Assembly: GCA_964648295.1 (NCBI GenBank)
Contig: CAZYNH010000006.1
Span: 1 to 64,000, forward strand
DNA length: 64,000 bases
Reading direction: 5' to 3'
From: UBA4055 sp964648295
Lineage (GTDB): Bacteria; UBA4055
Shown here: piece after piece, positions 33,724 to 42,303 of the stretch
Layout of the letters: every line of letters starts with the position of its first letter
Position numbering within the stretch: the first letter of the stretch is position 1
Notes under the pieces: generated by a model
Told to the model about the DNA's origin: nothing
Databases searched by the model: none
Seen by the model: the letters and a program-made list of their open reading frames with translations, nothing else
Made by a program: the position numbers and the translations under genes

Positions 33724-36342
33724 ATGGAACGCGGAATTTTTGTAAAAGCGGTATTAACGCTGTTATTTCTCTGTTCCGCCCTGGCGGAAGCTGTTGTTTT
33801 CTACTCGAACCCCGAAGACCTGACCGCCTATGTCGGCACAGGGCTGTATCCGGAGAATAAATTCACTAAAAAGATACCTCTTAACTCCAACTGGCAGTTC
33901 AGGCTGGAGGGAGATGATGAGTGGAATGACATATATGTACCGTCGTCGTTCGACAATTATGAACCGGGAAAGAACATATATTTCAGGACAAATTTTTTTA
34001 TCGGCGGTAAAAAATCATCCGAAAGAAGTTATAAGCTCGTTTTCTACGGGATAAACTACAAATGCAATGTCAAAGTGAACGATGTATTCATTGAGAACCA
34101 TTCATCTCCCAACTGGTTCGAGATCAATCTGAGCAAAGACGACCTTAATTTTTCCGAAACCAACACTCTTCTTATAGAGGTAAGCAATAAGCTGTCCTCA
34201 AACACGATCCCTTCACAGATGCAGGTCGACGGATGGAGGAACTACGGGGGCATATTCAGGGAAATTTATCTTATTATCAATTCCCAGGTATATATTTCCG
34301 ATACCGAGATCAAGTATTATTTCAACTCCGATTACTCAAAGGTCAACGCCGAGATTATATCACAGATAACGGATAATAATTTTATCAGCGTAACGGACGA
34401 TGAGACCGTAAACTACGAGAACACGATCTATTCTTATTTTGAGATCACGGACATCGGATCGAAAACAATAGTTCACACATCAGAAAAGAAGAATATCACC
34501 ATTAAGCGGTACAAGAACGACGAGATCAAGTTCAATTTCGAGATGTCTGACCCCAGACTGTGGTCGCCCGACGATCCTAATCTCTACATGGTATCGGTCT
34601 ACCTGGGAAAAACGGGGAGCGACGGCAGAGAAACAGATTTTCACCGGTACGACATAACCTTCGGCTTCAGGGAACTGAAAATATCCGGGAACGAGTTTTA
34701 TTTAAACGGCAGGAAGTTCTTCATAAAGGGCGTATCCCGTTACGAAGATGTTAAAGGCATGGGGAGTTCAGTAACATACCCCATGATGAAAAAGGAGATC
34801 GAGAAAGTAAAGAACCTGGGCGCGAATATGCTCTACTGCAACGCCTACGCGCCTCACCCCTATCTCATGGACCTCTGCGACAAATTCGGCATCTTCGTTC
34901 TGCAGGAGATACCCATAAACTCAGCACCGGCCGCGTCTTTGAGAGACAGGGATTTTATCAATAAAGCTACCCATATTCTTAGAGAGACCGTTTTCAGGGA
35001 CAGGAACAGGCCGAGCCTTTTCGCTGTCGGGCTGGGTTTCGGCTACAATGTATATGACCTTCAGACAGTAGATTTCATAAAAGACCTTTCCGATAAATCC
35101 AGAGAATTCGATGACGAGCTTTTTACTTTCATAACTTCGGAATTTACTGAATACGAGGAGTACTATAAGCTGACGGACTTCAACCTGATCAGCCTCACGG
35201 GCAACACTCTGGACAGCGATTATAAGTCCGCGGTGGCTAATATTAGCAGAAAAGCGGCCACGAAACCTGTGATTGTGAACAACAGGCTCACGCGTGTATA
35301 TCCCAAGAATCAGAACGGGTTCGCCGATCCGTACAGCGAGCCGGCACAGGCAAAACAGCTTCTGGAATCGTATATGACGCTCTCGGAGGACAAGAACATT
35401 GCCGGGATCATAATCGAGTCATTCAGGGACAGAAGAAGCGAAGTGTCGTTATTGACCAACAAACCCGGGGATGATCTGCACATCATCAGGAACGGGCTGA
35501 TAGATTATGAGGGTAACGAAAGGCTGTCCTACAGGTTTCTGGACGCTCTTTTCAAGTCAAGGAAGACTCCTACGCTGGCTCAGGGGGAATATACCGCGCC
35601 GGAAGTCAACATTTATTTTATTCTCGGTCTTCTGCTGACAGTATTGTACCTTTATATGATAAAAAGAGAACATTATCTTTTCATAAACAGCGTAAGGAGC
35701 ATAAAAAACCCCGACGCTTTCTTTATTGACATAAGGGACAGAAGGATCACTCAGCTTCTTCAGGCGTTTTTCATAGGCACTCTTTCGGCTTACGGGATAT
35801 CTTCGGTATTTTCCACGATCTTCTATTCGTTCAGGCAGAACGAGAGGTTCGATTTTTTTCTCACTTATTTCATCAGGCATGATCTGTTAAAGAAGTTCCT
35901 GACTTTCTGCTCATGGGAACCTATCATTTTCATTGTTTCATCCACACTACTCATTCTTGCCTTTAATCTTATCATCGCCGCATTCATAAAATCCGTCTCT
36001 GTTTTCTTCAATCACAGGTACTCTTTTTCGATAGCCCTTTCGATGGTTCTGTGGAACTCAATAGTTTTTCTTCCTCTTGTGCCCGTCTCAGCAGTATTCT
36101 TAAGGATATTCAGCCCCGCCGTAGTCCAGATGGTATTGATAGTATACTCTACCATGGCGATCTGGTTCATCATCAGGCTTTTCCTTATAATGTCCGTTTC
36201 ATTCAAGACATCTTTACGGAAAATCCTCTGGCTGAATTTTATTATTTTCTTTTCGCTCGGGCTTCTCTGGCTGTATTTCTTTGACCTGAACATAAACAGG
36301 TTCAGCTATTTCTTTTATCTGATCGATCTTCTTGTAAAATAA
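33724..36342 (+). CDS. GH2-fold protein lacking catalytic residues, fused to a membrane domain
   Basis: An 872-residue protein. After a signal peptide (LTLLFLCSALAEAVVF) it shows the GH2 sugar-binding jelly roll (LNSNWQFRLEGDDEWNDIYVP, GGIFREIYL), the immunoglobulin-like domain (WSPDDPNLYMVSVYLG) and the TIM barrel (FYLNGRKFFIKGV). The acid/base motif normally xxGNE reads GLGFG (about residue 437), and the nucleophile segment normally xTEYG reads VNNRL (about 518). Both catalytic glutamates are therefore gone. Residues 627-872 carry about six hydrophobic helices, not a known GH2 feature. It is probably a membrane-anchored glycan-binding or signalling protein. Confidence 0.8.
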   Translation: MERGIFVKAVLTLLFLCSALAEAVVFYSNPEDLTAYVGTGLYPENKFTKKIPLNSNWQFRLEGDDEWNDIYVPSSFDNYEPGKNIYFRTNFFIGGKKSSERSYKLVFYGINYKCNVKVNDVFIENHSSPNWFEINLSKDDLNFSETNTLLIEVSNKLSSNTIPSQMQVDGWRNYGGIFREIYLIINSQVYISDTEIKYYFNSDYSKVNAEIISQITDNNFISVTDDETVNYENTIYSYFEITDIGSKTIVHTSEKKNITIKRYKNDEIKFNFEMSDPRLWSPDDPNLYMVSVYLGKTGSDGRETDFHRYDITFGFRELKISGNEFYLNGRKFFIKGVSRYEDVKGMGSSVTYPMMKKEIEKVKNLGANMLYCNAYAPHPYLMDLCDKFGIFVLQEIPINSAPAASLRDRDFINKATHILRETVFRDRNRPSLFAVGLGFGYNVYDLQTVDFIKDLSDKSREFDDELFTFITSEFTEYEEYYKLTDFNLISLTGNTLDSDYKSAVANISRKAATKPVIVNNRLTRVYPKNQNGFADPYSEPAQAKQLLESYMTLSEDKNIAGIIIESFRDRRSEVSLLTNKPGDDLHIIRNGLIDYEGNERLSYRFLDALFKSRKTPTLAQGEYTAPEVNIYFILGLLLTVLYLYMIKREHYLFINSVRSIKNPDAFFIDIRDRRITQLLQAFFIGTLSAYGISSVFSTIFYSFRQNERFDFFLTYFIRHDLLKKFLTFCSWEPIIFIVSSTLLILAFNLIIAAFIKSVSVFFNHRYSFSIALSMVLWNSIVFLPLVPVSAVFLRIFSPAVVQMVLIVYSTMAIWFIIRLFLIMSVSFKTSLRKILWLNFIIFFSLGLLWLYFFDLNINRFSYFFYLIDLLVK

Positions 36343-36371
36343 AAAAAGGGCTGAAACTTCAGCCCTTTTTT
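36341..36371. terminator. Bidirectional Rho-independent terminator
   Basis: GGGCTGA (36348-36354), loop AACT, TCAGCCC (36359-36365) forms a seven-base-pair stem. It has seven A on the left and six T on the right, so it serves both the plus-strand GH2-like gene and the convergent trxB. Confidence 0.9.
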
Positions 36372-36372
36372 A

Positions 36373-37308
36373 CTACAGGTACTGCTCTTCCTCAAAGAAC
36401 CATTCGTTATAATGTTCAATAGATTTTATGGCTGTGGCCGCGTCACCGCAGGCTGTCACTATCTGCCTCTGTTTTTTTGCTATAATGTCACCGGCGGCAA
36501 AAATACCGTTTATGTTCGTTCTCATTCCGATGTCCGTAATAATATAACCTGACTGATCCTTATCAATTATTCCCGGCACAAATGATGTTCCCGGTATGTA
36601 GCCGACGAAGATAAAAATGCCGTCAACCGAAAGGTCTCCTGTCTCTCCAGTCTTGATATTTCTTAGTTTAAGGTTGTTCACAACGGGAGTTCCTTCAATT
36701 TCTTCGACCACAGTGTCCCATATAAAATCCATTTTCGGATGTCTCATCGCCTTTTCCTGTATTATCTTAGTAGCCCTGAGCCTGTCCCGCCTGTGGATAA
36801 CAGTAACTTTTTTCGCGAATCTTGTCAGAAAAAGACCTTCTTCAACCGCAGAGTCTCCCCCGCCGACCACAGCCACATTCTTATCCCTGAAGAACGCGCC
36901 GTCGCATGTTGCGCAGTATGAAACTCCCCTGCCAATATGCTCCTCTTCTCCCGGGCAGCCCAGCCTTCTCGGCGACGATCCGGTGGCTATAAGCACGGAC
37001 TTTGTCAGGTATTCGCCGGAATCCGATCTAACAGTGTGGCCTGAAATCCCGGCTCCGACATCTATAGAAACAACCTCTTCGCTTCTAATCTCAAGCCCGA
37101 AATCCCTGGCCTGCTTTTCCATGTTGACAATAAGCTCCGGGCCGCTGATACCCGGCGTTCCGGGATAATTCTCTACCTCGGCGGTGATCGATACATTCCC
37201 GCCCGGCATCATCTTCTCAAGCATCACCACATTCATTTTGGCCCTTGCGGCGTATATTCCCGCCGTCAGCCCCGCCGGCCCTCCGCCGATTATTATCAGA
37301 TCGTACAT
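36373..37308 (-). CDS. trxB: Thioredoxin reductase
   Basis: A 311-residue FAD/NADPH oxidoreductase that reduces thioredoxin. IIGGGPAGLTAGIYAARA binds FAD, CATCDGAFF is the redox-active CxxC (about residues 134-137), VVGGGDSAVEEGLFLTRF binds NADPH, and GIFAAGDI closes the FAD site. The length is standard. It has its own promoter and a shared terminator, so it is monocistronic. GGAG lies a few bases before the ATG. Confidence 0.95.
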   Translation of the reverse strand: MYDLIIIGGGPAGLTAGIYAARAKMNVVMLEKMMPGGNVSITAEVENYPGTPGISGPELIVNMEKQARDFGLEIRSEEVVSIDVGAGISGHTVRSDSGEYLTKSVLIATGSSPRRLGCPGEEEHIGRGVSYCATCDGAFFRDKNVAVVGGGDSAVEEGLFLTRFAKKVTVIHRRDRLRATKIIQEKAMRHPKMDFIWDTVVEEIEGTPVVNNLKLRNIKTGETGDLSVDGIFIFVGYIPGTSFVPGIIDKDQSGYIITDIGMRTNINGIFAAGDIIAKKQRQIVTACGDAATAIKSIEHYNEWFFEEEQYL

Positions 37309-37361
37309 CTTCGCGTCTCCTTCTATTTAAATCAATTTACTATTTAGTAAAAACGCTAAAT

Positions 37362-37390
37362 AATATAAGAAATCTTAGAGCTTTAGTCAA
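37362..37390 (-). promoter_or_regulatory. Predicted promoter of trxB
   Basis: Read on the minus strand, TTGACT (37390-37385) and TATATT (37367-37362) are 17 bases apart, identical to the TPR lipoprotein promoter at 27447-27475. Confidence 0.65.
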
Positions 37391-37475
37391 CAGAATTTGC
37401 AGTATTCCGACTACAGATTATACTTGCTTATTATGCCCGGTAAAGTTATTTTGCAGATTAAAAAAACGGACAATA

Positions 37476-39596
37476 ATGAAAGTACTTTTAATATCGCCTC
37501 CTTTCATTCAGCTTAATTCGCCTTATTCGTCGCTTCCGTACCTAAAGGGAACGCTCGGGGCCAACAGTATCGAATGCCGCTGTCTTGACCTCGGGATCAA
37601 AGTCGCCAACAGGCTGTTCTCGGGAGAAGGGCTAATAAAACTGAAAGCTGATCTGAATGGTATCGGAAAAAACGCTGACGCGGATTTTTTTCTTTCTCAT
37701 GCAGATGAGTATATAAATTCTGTTGATAAGGCGGTAACTTTTTTAAAGGGAGTCAATCCGGCGTTCGAGGATGCAGTCCTGGACAAAAGATCTCTTCCGC
37801 GCTATAAAATGTCTCTTTCGGCCGTTGAAAAAAGAAACATCTCAAGCACGGAATACGCCCGTTATCTCACCTCGCTTTACCTTGAGGATATTTTTCTTTT
37901 TTATAAGGCCGCCTGTCCTGATTACGGCCTTTCAAGATACGCGGAAAGCCTGTCGGTCAGTCCTGCCGTTTTCGATCCTGTGCGCAGGGCCGTTGAAACT
38001 GACGATCTGATCTCGCGGTTCATAAACGATGAACTTGAGTCTTTCGATATCGCTCCTTACGGGCTGATCGCTTTGACGGTCCCTTTTCCGGGCACTCTCG
38101 CCGGAGCATTGAAAGCCGCGAAAAATATCAGAAAGAATTTTCCGGGGAAAACAATTGTGCTTGGCGGCGGTTATGTGAATACAGAACTCAGAAGCCTGAA
38201 AGATCCGCGGATATTTGAATTCGCCGACTACATCTGCCTTGACGACGGCGAGGCTCCGCTGGTCAGGCTGGTATCGCATATCGAAGGCAAATCCGGACAA
38301 GATAGTCTTCTGCGCACATTTTATCTTGAGAACGGCAGGGTGGTCTTCCGCGATGGATCCGAAGCTGACCAGAGCATAAAAAGAGGAACGCCCGATTACT
38401 CCGATATAGATCTTAGCGATTACATCCCGGTTATAGAGACTTTAAACCCGATGATGAAGCTCTGGTCGGAAAATGATACTCTCAAACTCAGGCTGGCTAG
38501 GGGCTGCTACTGGCACAAATGCGCTTTCTGCGATACAATTCTCCCCTACATCCGGAACTATTCGGCGGACGGTACGGAAGAGCTGATCTCGGACATAAAA
38601 AAAATGACCGCTCAAACCGGCCTCGACATCTTCCATTTTGTTGACGAGGCTATACCTCCGGCCCTTGCCATAAATCTTTCCCTCGCACTACTGCGCGAGA
38701 ACACAAAGATAAAGTGGTGGGGCAATTTCCGCTTCGATCCGGCTTTCACAGGCGATGTCTGCAGGCTTCTGAAAGAAGCCGGCTGCATTGCCGCTGTGGG
38801 CGGTCTTGAATCCGCCTGCGGCAGGACTCTTAAACGGATGAACAAGGGCATAACGGTCGAAGAGGCCGTGAAAGCCGCCGGTAATTTTTCTTCCGCGGGC
38901 ATACTCGTTCACGCCTACATGATCTACGCGTTCCCGAAAGAAAGCGATAATGATATTATCGAGTCGCTGGAGGTCTTGAGGCAGATGTTCGCTTCGGGAA
39001 TTGTGCAGTCGGCATATTACCACCGCTTTGCTCTCACTGTCCACAGCGCTGTATTCGCTCAGCCTGATAAACACGGTGTGAAAGTGACCGGCAAGCAGGA
39101 CAATCCCTTCGCGAATAACGATACTTCTTACGAAGACCTGAGCGGGAACGATCCCGACAGATTCGGTGATGGCCTGAAAAAAGCCGTTTACAACTGGATG
39201 CACGGCGCGGGCACTGACAAAAACATAAGATCATGGTTCAGTTTCACCGTTCCCGAGCCCAAGATCAAAAAAGATTTCGTAAAAAAAATACTCAATTCGC
39301 CGACCGCACCGCCGTCATTGAATAAAAGGATAGTCTGGCTGGGAAAGGGCTCGGATCTAAGGGGATCGAATATCGTAATAAACGGGCTAAACGGAGAACT
39401 GGAATACGAACTGCCGCAGGAAATTTCAAAATGGCTAAAAGAACTTCTAGACTCGGCCGATATAAAGAATCAGAACACTGTCAGGCTTACCGAAGCTATG
39501 CAGAAATTCCCGAACGGATACGGAATAACATTCATGCAGTTTTTGTGCAACGAGATCTGGGACGAGCTTTTTGAGGCCGGGCTTTTAATAATCTAG
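37476..39596 (+). CDS. B12-binding-domain radical SAM protein
   Basis: A protein of 706 residues. The N-terminal region (VLLISPPFIQLNSPYSSLPYLKG) and IVLGGGYVNTELR are typical of cobalamin-binding domains fused to radical SAM enzymes. The radical SAM cluster motif is GCYWHKCAFC, CX4CX2C rather than CX3CX2C, a spacing known from a subgroup of these proteins. ESACGRTLKRMNKGI and MIYAFPKES are later conserved parts of the barrel. The substrate cannot be told; methylation or ring rearrangement of a complex product is typical. I start at 37476; frames reaching upstream would overlap trxB and its promoter. Its stop is three bases from the convergent gene. Confidence 0.82.
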   Translation: MKVLLISPPFIQLNSPYSSLPYLKGTLGANSIECRCLDLGIKVANRLFSGEGLIKLKADLNGIGKNADADFFLSHADEYINSVDKAVTFLKGVNPAFEDAVLDKRSLPRYKMSLSAVEKRNISSTEYARYLTSLYLEDIFLFYKAACPDYGLSRYAESLSVSPAVFDPVRRAVETDDLISRFINDELESFDIAPYGLIALTVPFPGTLAGALKAAKNIRKNFPGKTIVLGGGYVNTELRSLKDPRIFEFADYICLDDGEAPLVRLVSHIEGKSGQDSLLRTFYLENGRVVFRDGSEADQSIKRGTPDYSDIDLSDYIPVIETLNPMMKLWSENDTLKLRLARGCYWHKCAFCDTILPYIRNYSADGTEELISDIKKMTAQTGLDIFHFVDEAIPPALAINLSLALLRENTKIKWWGNFRFDPAFTGDVCRLLKEAGCIAAVGGLESACGRTLKRMNKGITVEEAVKAAGNFSSAGILVHAYMIYAFPKESDNDIIESLEVLRQMFASGIVQSAYYHRFALTVHSAVFAQPDKHGVKVTGKQDNPFANNDTSYEDLSGNDPDRFGDGLKKAVYNWMHGAGTDKNIRSWFSFTVPEPKIKKDFVKKILNSPTAPPSLNKRIVWLGKGSDLRGSNIVINGLNGELEYELPQEISKWLKELLDSADIKNQNTVRLTEAMQKFPNGYGITFMQFLCNEIWDELFEAGLLII

Positions 39597-39599
39597 AGT

Positions 39600-39893
39600 T
39601 TAACTGTTTTTCATCCACAATACCAGTTCCGCATCACTCCCGTTGCAGCCATATTTGAAAACGGCGATCTGATCGTCATCGGCAGCTATCCCGTAGCATT
39701 TCTCACAGCCCACAATCTCGACCTGAGTTCCGAGATATATCTTATTATCATCGAGAATTTTCCCGATACTGCCGTTCGGCAACCTGCACTCAAGGTTGAT
39801 ATAATCCCCTTTTAGTTCATTAAGAGAAACGACCTTCTTCAATTCCTCAATACCCGGCTCATGAAGCCTTTTAATTATTTTACTCTTGTCCAT
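39600..39893 (-). CDS. Hypothetical protein, 97 aa
   Basis: No family recognised. The protein is small, beta-rich and soluble (LKGDYINLECRLPNGSIGKI, VEIVGCEKCYGIA), with three Cys near the centre and C-terminal part. It overlaps the end of the SRPBCC gene by 14 bases and is in the same direction, so they are probably expressed together. It begins the accessory region of the window, where gene sizes fall and lateral-transfer signs increase. Confidence 0.55.
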   Translation of the reverse strand: MDKSKIIKRLHEPGIEELKKVVSLNELKGDYINLECRLPNGSIGKILDDNKIYLGTQVEIVGCEKCYGIAADDDQIAVFKYGCNGSDAELVLWMKNS

Positions 39894-40377
39894 TATTTTG
39901 CCCTTTTTCCAGTATATTTTTGAGGTTTTTTCCCTCTTCCTTCAGATATTCTTCGAATCGGGTCAGTCCTTCACGGATAGATTTTCCGAAAATCTTCTTT
40001 CCGATCCAGCCTGTCCTGAAATTCGCCGATGATGTTAGTAAACAGCCGTTATCGGTCCTTTCGATCAGAAATTCCTTGTTGGAGAAAAATATCCTCGTTA
40101 TTTTTGAGACCGGGACATATTCAATATGCCTGTCAGTCACTATTTTCGTAACTACGAATTTAAAACTGTGCGGTTTACCGTGCAGATTTTTTTTTGCGCA
40201 GGCAATTGAACCTACACACCACGGTTCCCCCTTAAGCCATCTGAAACTGATGTTGTCGGAATTTAGCTTTTTAAAACCTGCATCGTCAACAATCCCGGTG
40301 AGATATTCAAAGACCTTTTCCGGCGGGGCATTTATCTCTACAGGCACTTTGATATAGACATTTTCAAAGAATGGCAT
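39880..40377 (-). CDS. SRPBCC-fold protein
   Basis: A 165-residue protein that begins with the START/SRPBCC pattern VPVEINAPPEKVFEYLTGI and continues with alternating beta strands (CLLTSSANFRTGWIGKKIFG) and a C-terminal helix (REGLTRFEEYLKEEGK). The fold forms a hydrophobic ligand pocket; members bind lipids or polyketides or act as cyclases. GGGAG precedes the ATG by six bases. The ligand is unknown. The short partner gene at 39600-39893 follows with a 14-base overlap. Confidence 0.7.
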   Translation of the reverse strand: MPFFENVYIKVPVEINAPPEKVFEYLTGIVDDAGFKKLNSDNISFRWLKGEPWCVGSIACAKKNLHGKPHSFKFVVTKIVTDRHIEYVPVSKITRIFFSNKEFLIERTDNGCLLTSSANFRTGWIGKKIFGKSIREGLTRFEEYLKEEGKNLKNILEKGQNNGQE

Positions 40378-40423
40378 TTAGACTCCCTTTATGATCTTTA
40401 TGAAAAACCGCGGCAGGCATAAA

Positions 40424-40627
40424 TTACTTACCTTCCCGCTTATTATACCTTGATTGGATAACCGGCATAAGAAAACAAAACATTACAGCGAACCTGAAAG
40501 AAGTCTCCCAGTCTATTTTTGCCGTTTCATCGAACATTAAACTCCAGAGATAAGTAACCACGATGTTCGCGATTAGTGCGCTCACGAACCCTATCGCAGA
40601 ACTTGTTAAGATCCTTTTAATTTTCAT
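40424..40627 (-). CDS. Small two-helix membrane protein
   Basis: A protein of about 67 residues with two predicted membrane helices (SSAIGFVSALIANIVVTYL and FRFAVMFCFLMPVI) and a basic C-terminus. I start at the second ATG (40627) with GAGGG upstream; 40645 is possible. No family recognised. Neighbours are the SRPBCC and DUF6122 genes on the same strand. Confidence 0.5.
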   Translation of the reverse strand: MKIKRILTSSAIGFVSALIANIVVTYLWSLMFDETAKIDWETSFRFAVMFCFLMPVIQSRYNKREGK

Positions 40628-40660
40628 ATTCAGACCGTCCCTCATATTTAGCGTTCTTTA

Positions 40661-40999
40661 TCACCATGTGCCTCCAAGAATACAATCGAGCGCATCCGTC
40701 CCGATATGAAGAATACACCCGACAGCTGCCGCGCGCCATTTCCACGACGGGATAAGAAGCATCAAACAGTAAACGATCAAAGCCCAGAAAGTATGTAACG
40801 GATGAAAGCCTATACTGCAGCGGCCGGGGTCGAATACCGGGTCGGCCAAAAGATGATCAACATCTATCAAAATAGTATAAACCATAATTATTCCCGCACT
40901 TTTCCAATTCTTTCTAAAGAAAGAATACGCGATCCCGAAAGGAAAAATCAGGTGAAGTGAATAGTGTATTATATGCCTTAATAAATCTGAAGTTTCCAT
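40661..40999 (-). CDS. DUF6122 family membrane protein
   Basis: A 112-residue integral membrane protein with three to four helices. The histidine and aspartate positions fit DUF6122: IIHYSLHLIFPFGIAY, TILIDVDHLLADPVFDP, CSIGFHPLHTFWALIVY and GCILHIGTDALDC. The pattern of paired His and Asp near membrane boundaries resembles membrane metal-dependent hydrolases such as YdjM/LexA-regulated phosphohydrolases, but the function of DUF6122 is not established. Confidence 0.75.
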   Translation of the reverse strand: METSDLLRHIIHYSLHLIFPFGIAYSFFRKNWKSAGIIMVYTILIDVDHLLADPVFDPGRCSIGFHPLHTFWALIVYCLMLLIPSWKWRAAAVGCILHIGTDALDCILGGTW

Positions 41000-41040
41000 T
41001 TACTGAAGATCCCTGAATTATAAAAAGCTTCTGAATTTAC

Positions 41041-41829
41041 TTATCTAATCTCCTTTCTTTGAATAAATTGCAAAGGCATCCCTCTTTTAATAGCGGCAAT
41101 ATCGATCGGGCCTCCGCAGCCTCGCAATCCTATAGTTAACTCCTGAGAATTAATCGTAGTCGATATAAACAGCCGGGCTAAAGAGATACAATCCTGCAAT
41201 GCCATTACATCTAACGGAATTTGCAGCTGATGCTTCTGCTGTAAAAGCGTTTGTACTTTTGCGGCTTTATCCGGTTCCGGCTTAAGTTCTGAAAATATCG
41301 TATTCAATATCTGTGAGTCATAACCCATTAATAATCTGTCAACGATCTCTCTCTGGCCTCCCCAGGTTATCCCGAACGAACCCGTACCGGGATTTTGCTC
41401 AACAGGAGTCGGATTTGACGGCAGGTTAATTAAATATACTCTGCCGTGCGGCTCTCCGTCATTGAAGCCGCCGACTATAAAAGTCATATCCGGGCCTTTG
41501 TAATTATTAGGCATTATCTTCTTCCATTGTTTAAGAAAAAACGAGGAAATTGAATTTGCATAATCGAGAACACCGGTAAGTTTACCTGATAATGTACTCT
41601 CAAACTCAGGTACAAATGAGTGAGCCGTTCTCTGTCCGATGGCGGCTTGTCCGTAAGTAACCACGCCTATATGATTATGAGGCAGGCTGAATGTAAAGAG
41701 CTTAGTTGCGTTATCGAAATTATTGAAGATCGCGTTGGCAGATCCGCTTTTATGGACTTCTAGCGTAACACGGCTTTCGGCTGCTAAGACTAAACCTTCC
41801 GGCGATTTTATAACGATTCCCAGTGACAT
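41041..41829 (-). CDS. Proteasome-like Ntn-hydrolase with N-terminal Ser
   Basis: A 262-residue protein whose start MSLGIVIKSPEGLVLAAESR matches the beta-subunit/Anbu fold. After Met removal Ser1 would be the nucleophile. Glu17 and Arg19 fall exactly at the positions of Asp17 and Arg19 in proteasome beta subunits. Lys42 (ATKLF) could play the Lys33 part after a nine-residue insertion. HIGVVTYGQAAIGQRTA matches the strand that follows Lys33. It differs from HslV in length and there is no HslU or ARC gene beside it. GGAGGG precedes the ATG, so the Met-Ser start is firm. A self-assembling stand-alone peptidase is likely, but the substrate is unknown. Confidence 0.7.
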   Translation of the reverse strand: MSLGIVIKSPEGLVLAAESRVTLEVHKSGSANAIFNNFDNATKLFTFSLPHNHIGVVTYGQAAIGQRTAHSFVPEFESTLSGKLTGVLDYANSISSFFLKQWKKIMPNNYKGPDMTFIVGGFNDGEPHGRVYLINLPSNPTPVEQNPGTGSFGITWGGQREIVDRLLMGYDSQILNTIFSELKPEPDKAAKVQTLLQQKHQLQIPLDVMALQDCISLARLFISTTINSQELTIGLRGCGGPIDIAAIKRGMPLQFIQRKEIR

Positions 41830-41931
41830 TTTATTCCCTCCTTATTTTTCCTGGATTTCAAACTGCTCAGGTGTGCTTTGAGCCAGTCCAATGTACGCCG
41901 GATTGTCAAATGATGACTTAAATACTCCATC

Positions 41932-42177
41932 TCAACTTATGATCAGCAATGTCAAGTACGGAATAGCGAAGAAAACGATTATCATTATTTTAAATAATCC
42001 TAAAAACCCGTACATAACAAGACTTATCTGCTCTCTATTCAGCTCAGGAAAGAAAATTTTCTGACTTTTTACTACAAACTCCGGAAACACTCTCCATGCA
42101 AGCGTAATGAAAACCAACAGGCCGAAACCAATAACGGTTCCCCACAAAAAGAATTCTCTGAGTGTGTTTATGTCCAT
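41932..42177 (-). CDS. DUF6868-like small membrane protein
   Basis: An 81-residue protein with two membrane helices (FFLWGTVIGFGLLVFITLAW and FLGLFKIMIIVFFAIPYLTL) that starts MDINTLREFFLW, as in DUF6868 proteins. I use the ATG at 42177 because GGAGG lies seven bases upstream; a frame extension to 42228 lacks such a site. Function unknown. It lies about 100 bases upstream of the Ntn-hydrolase gene in the same direction. Confidence 0.65.
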   Translation of the reverse strand: MDINTLREFFLWGTVIGFGLLVFITLAWRVFPEFVVKSQKIFFPELNREQISLVMYGFLGLFKIMIIVFFAIPYLTLLIIS

Positions 42178-42303
42178 AATGACCTCCGTCTTTTTTAAGC
42201 AATATACAAAATTTCCCGGTAATTTCATAATTGTTCATTTAATTCTGTCCAGCAGCCTTAATCCTGAATTATCCATCTTCGTGAACCCGAACAGCTTTTT
42301 ATA

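Noticed and set aside
37245..37475. N-terminal extension of the radical SAM protein into trxB
   Set aside because: It would run antisense through the start of trxB and across its promoter; the ATG at 37476 opens a typical B12-binding domain.
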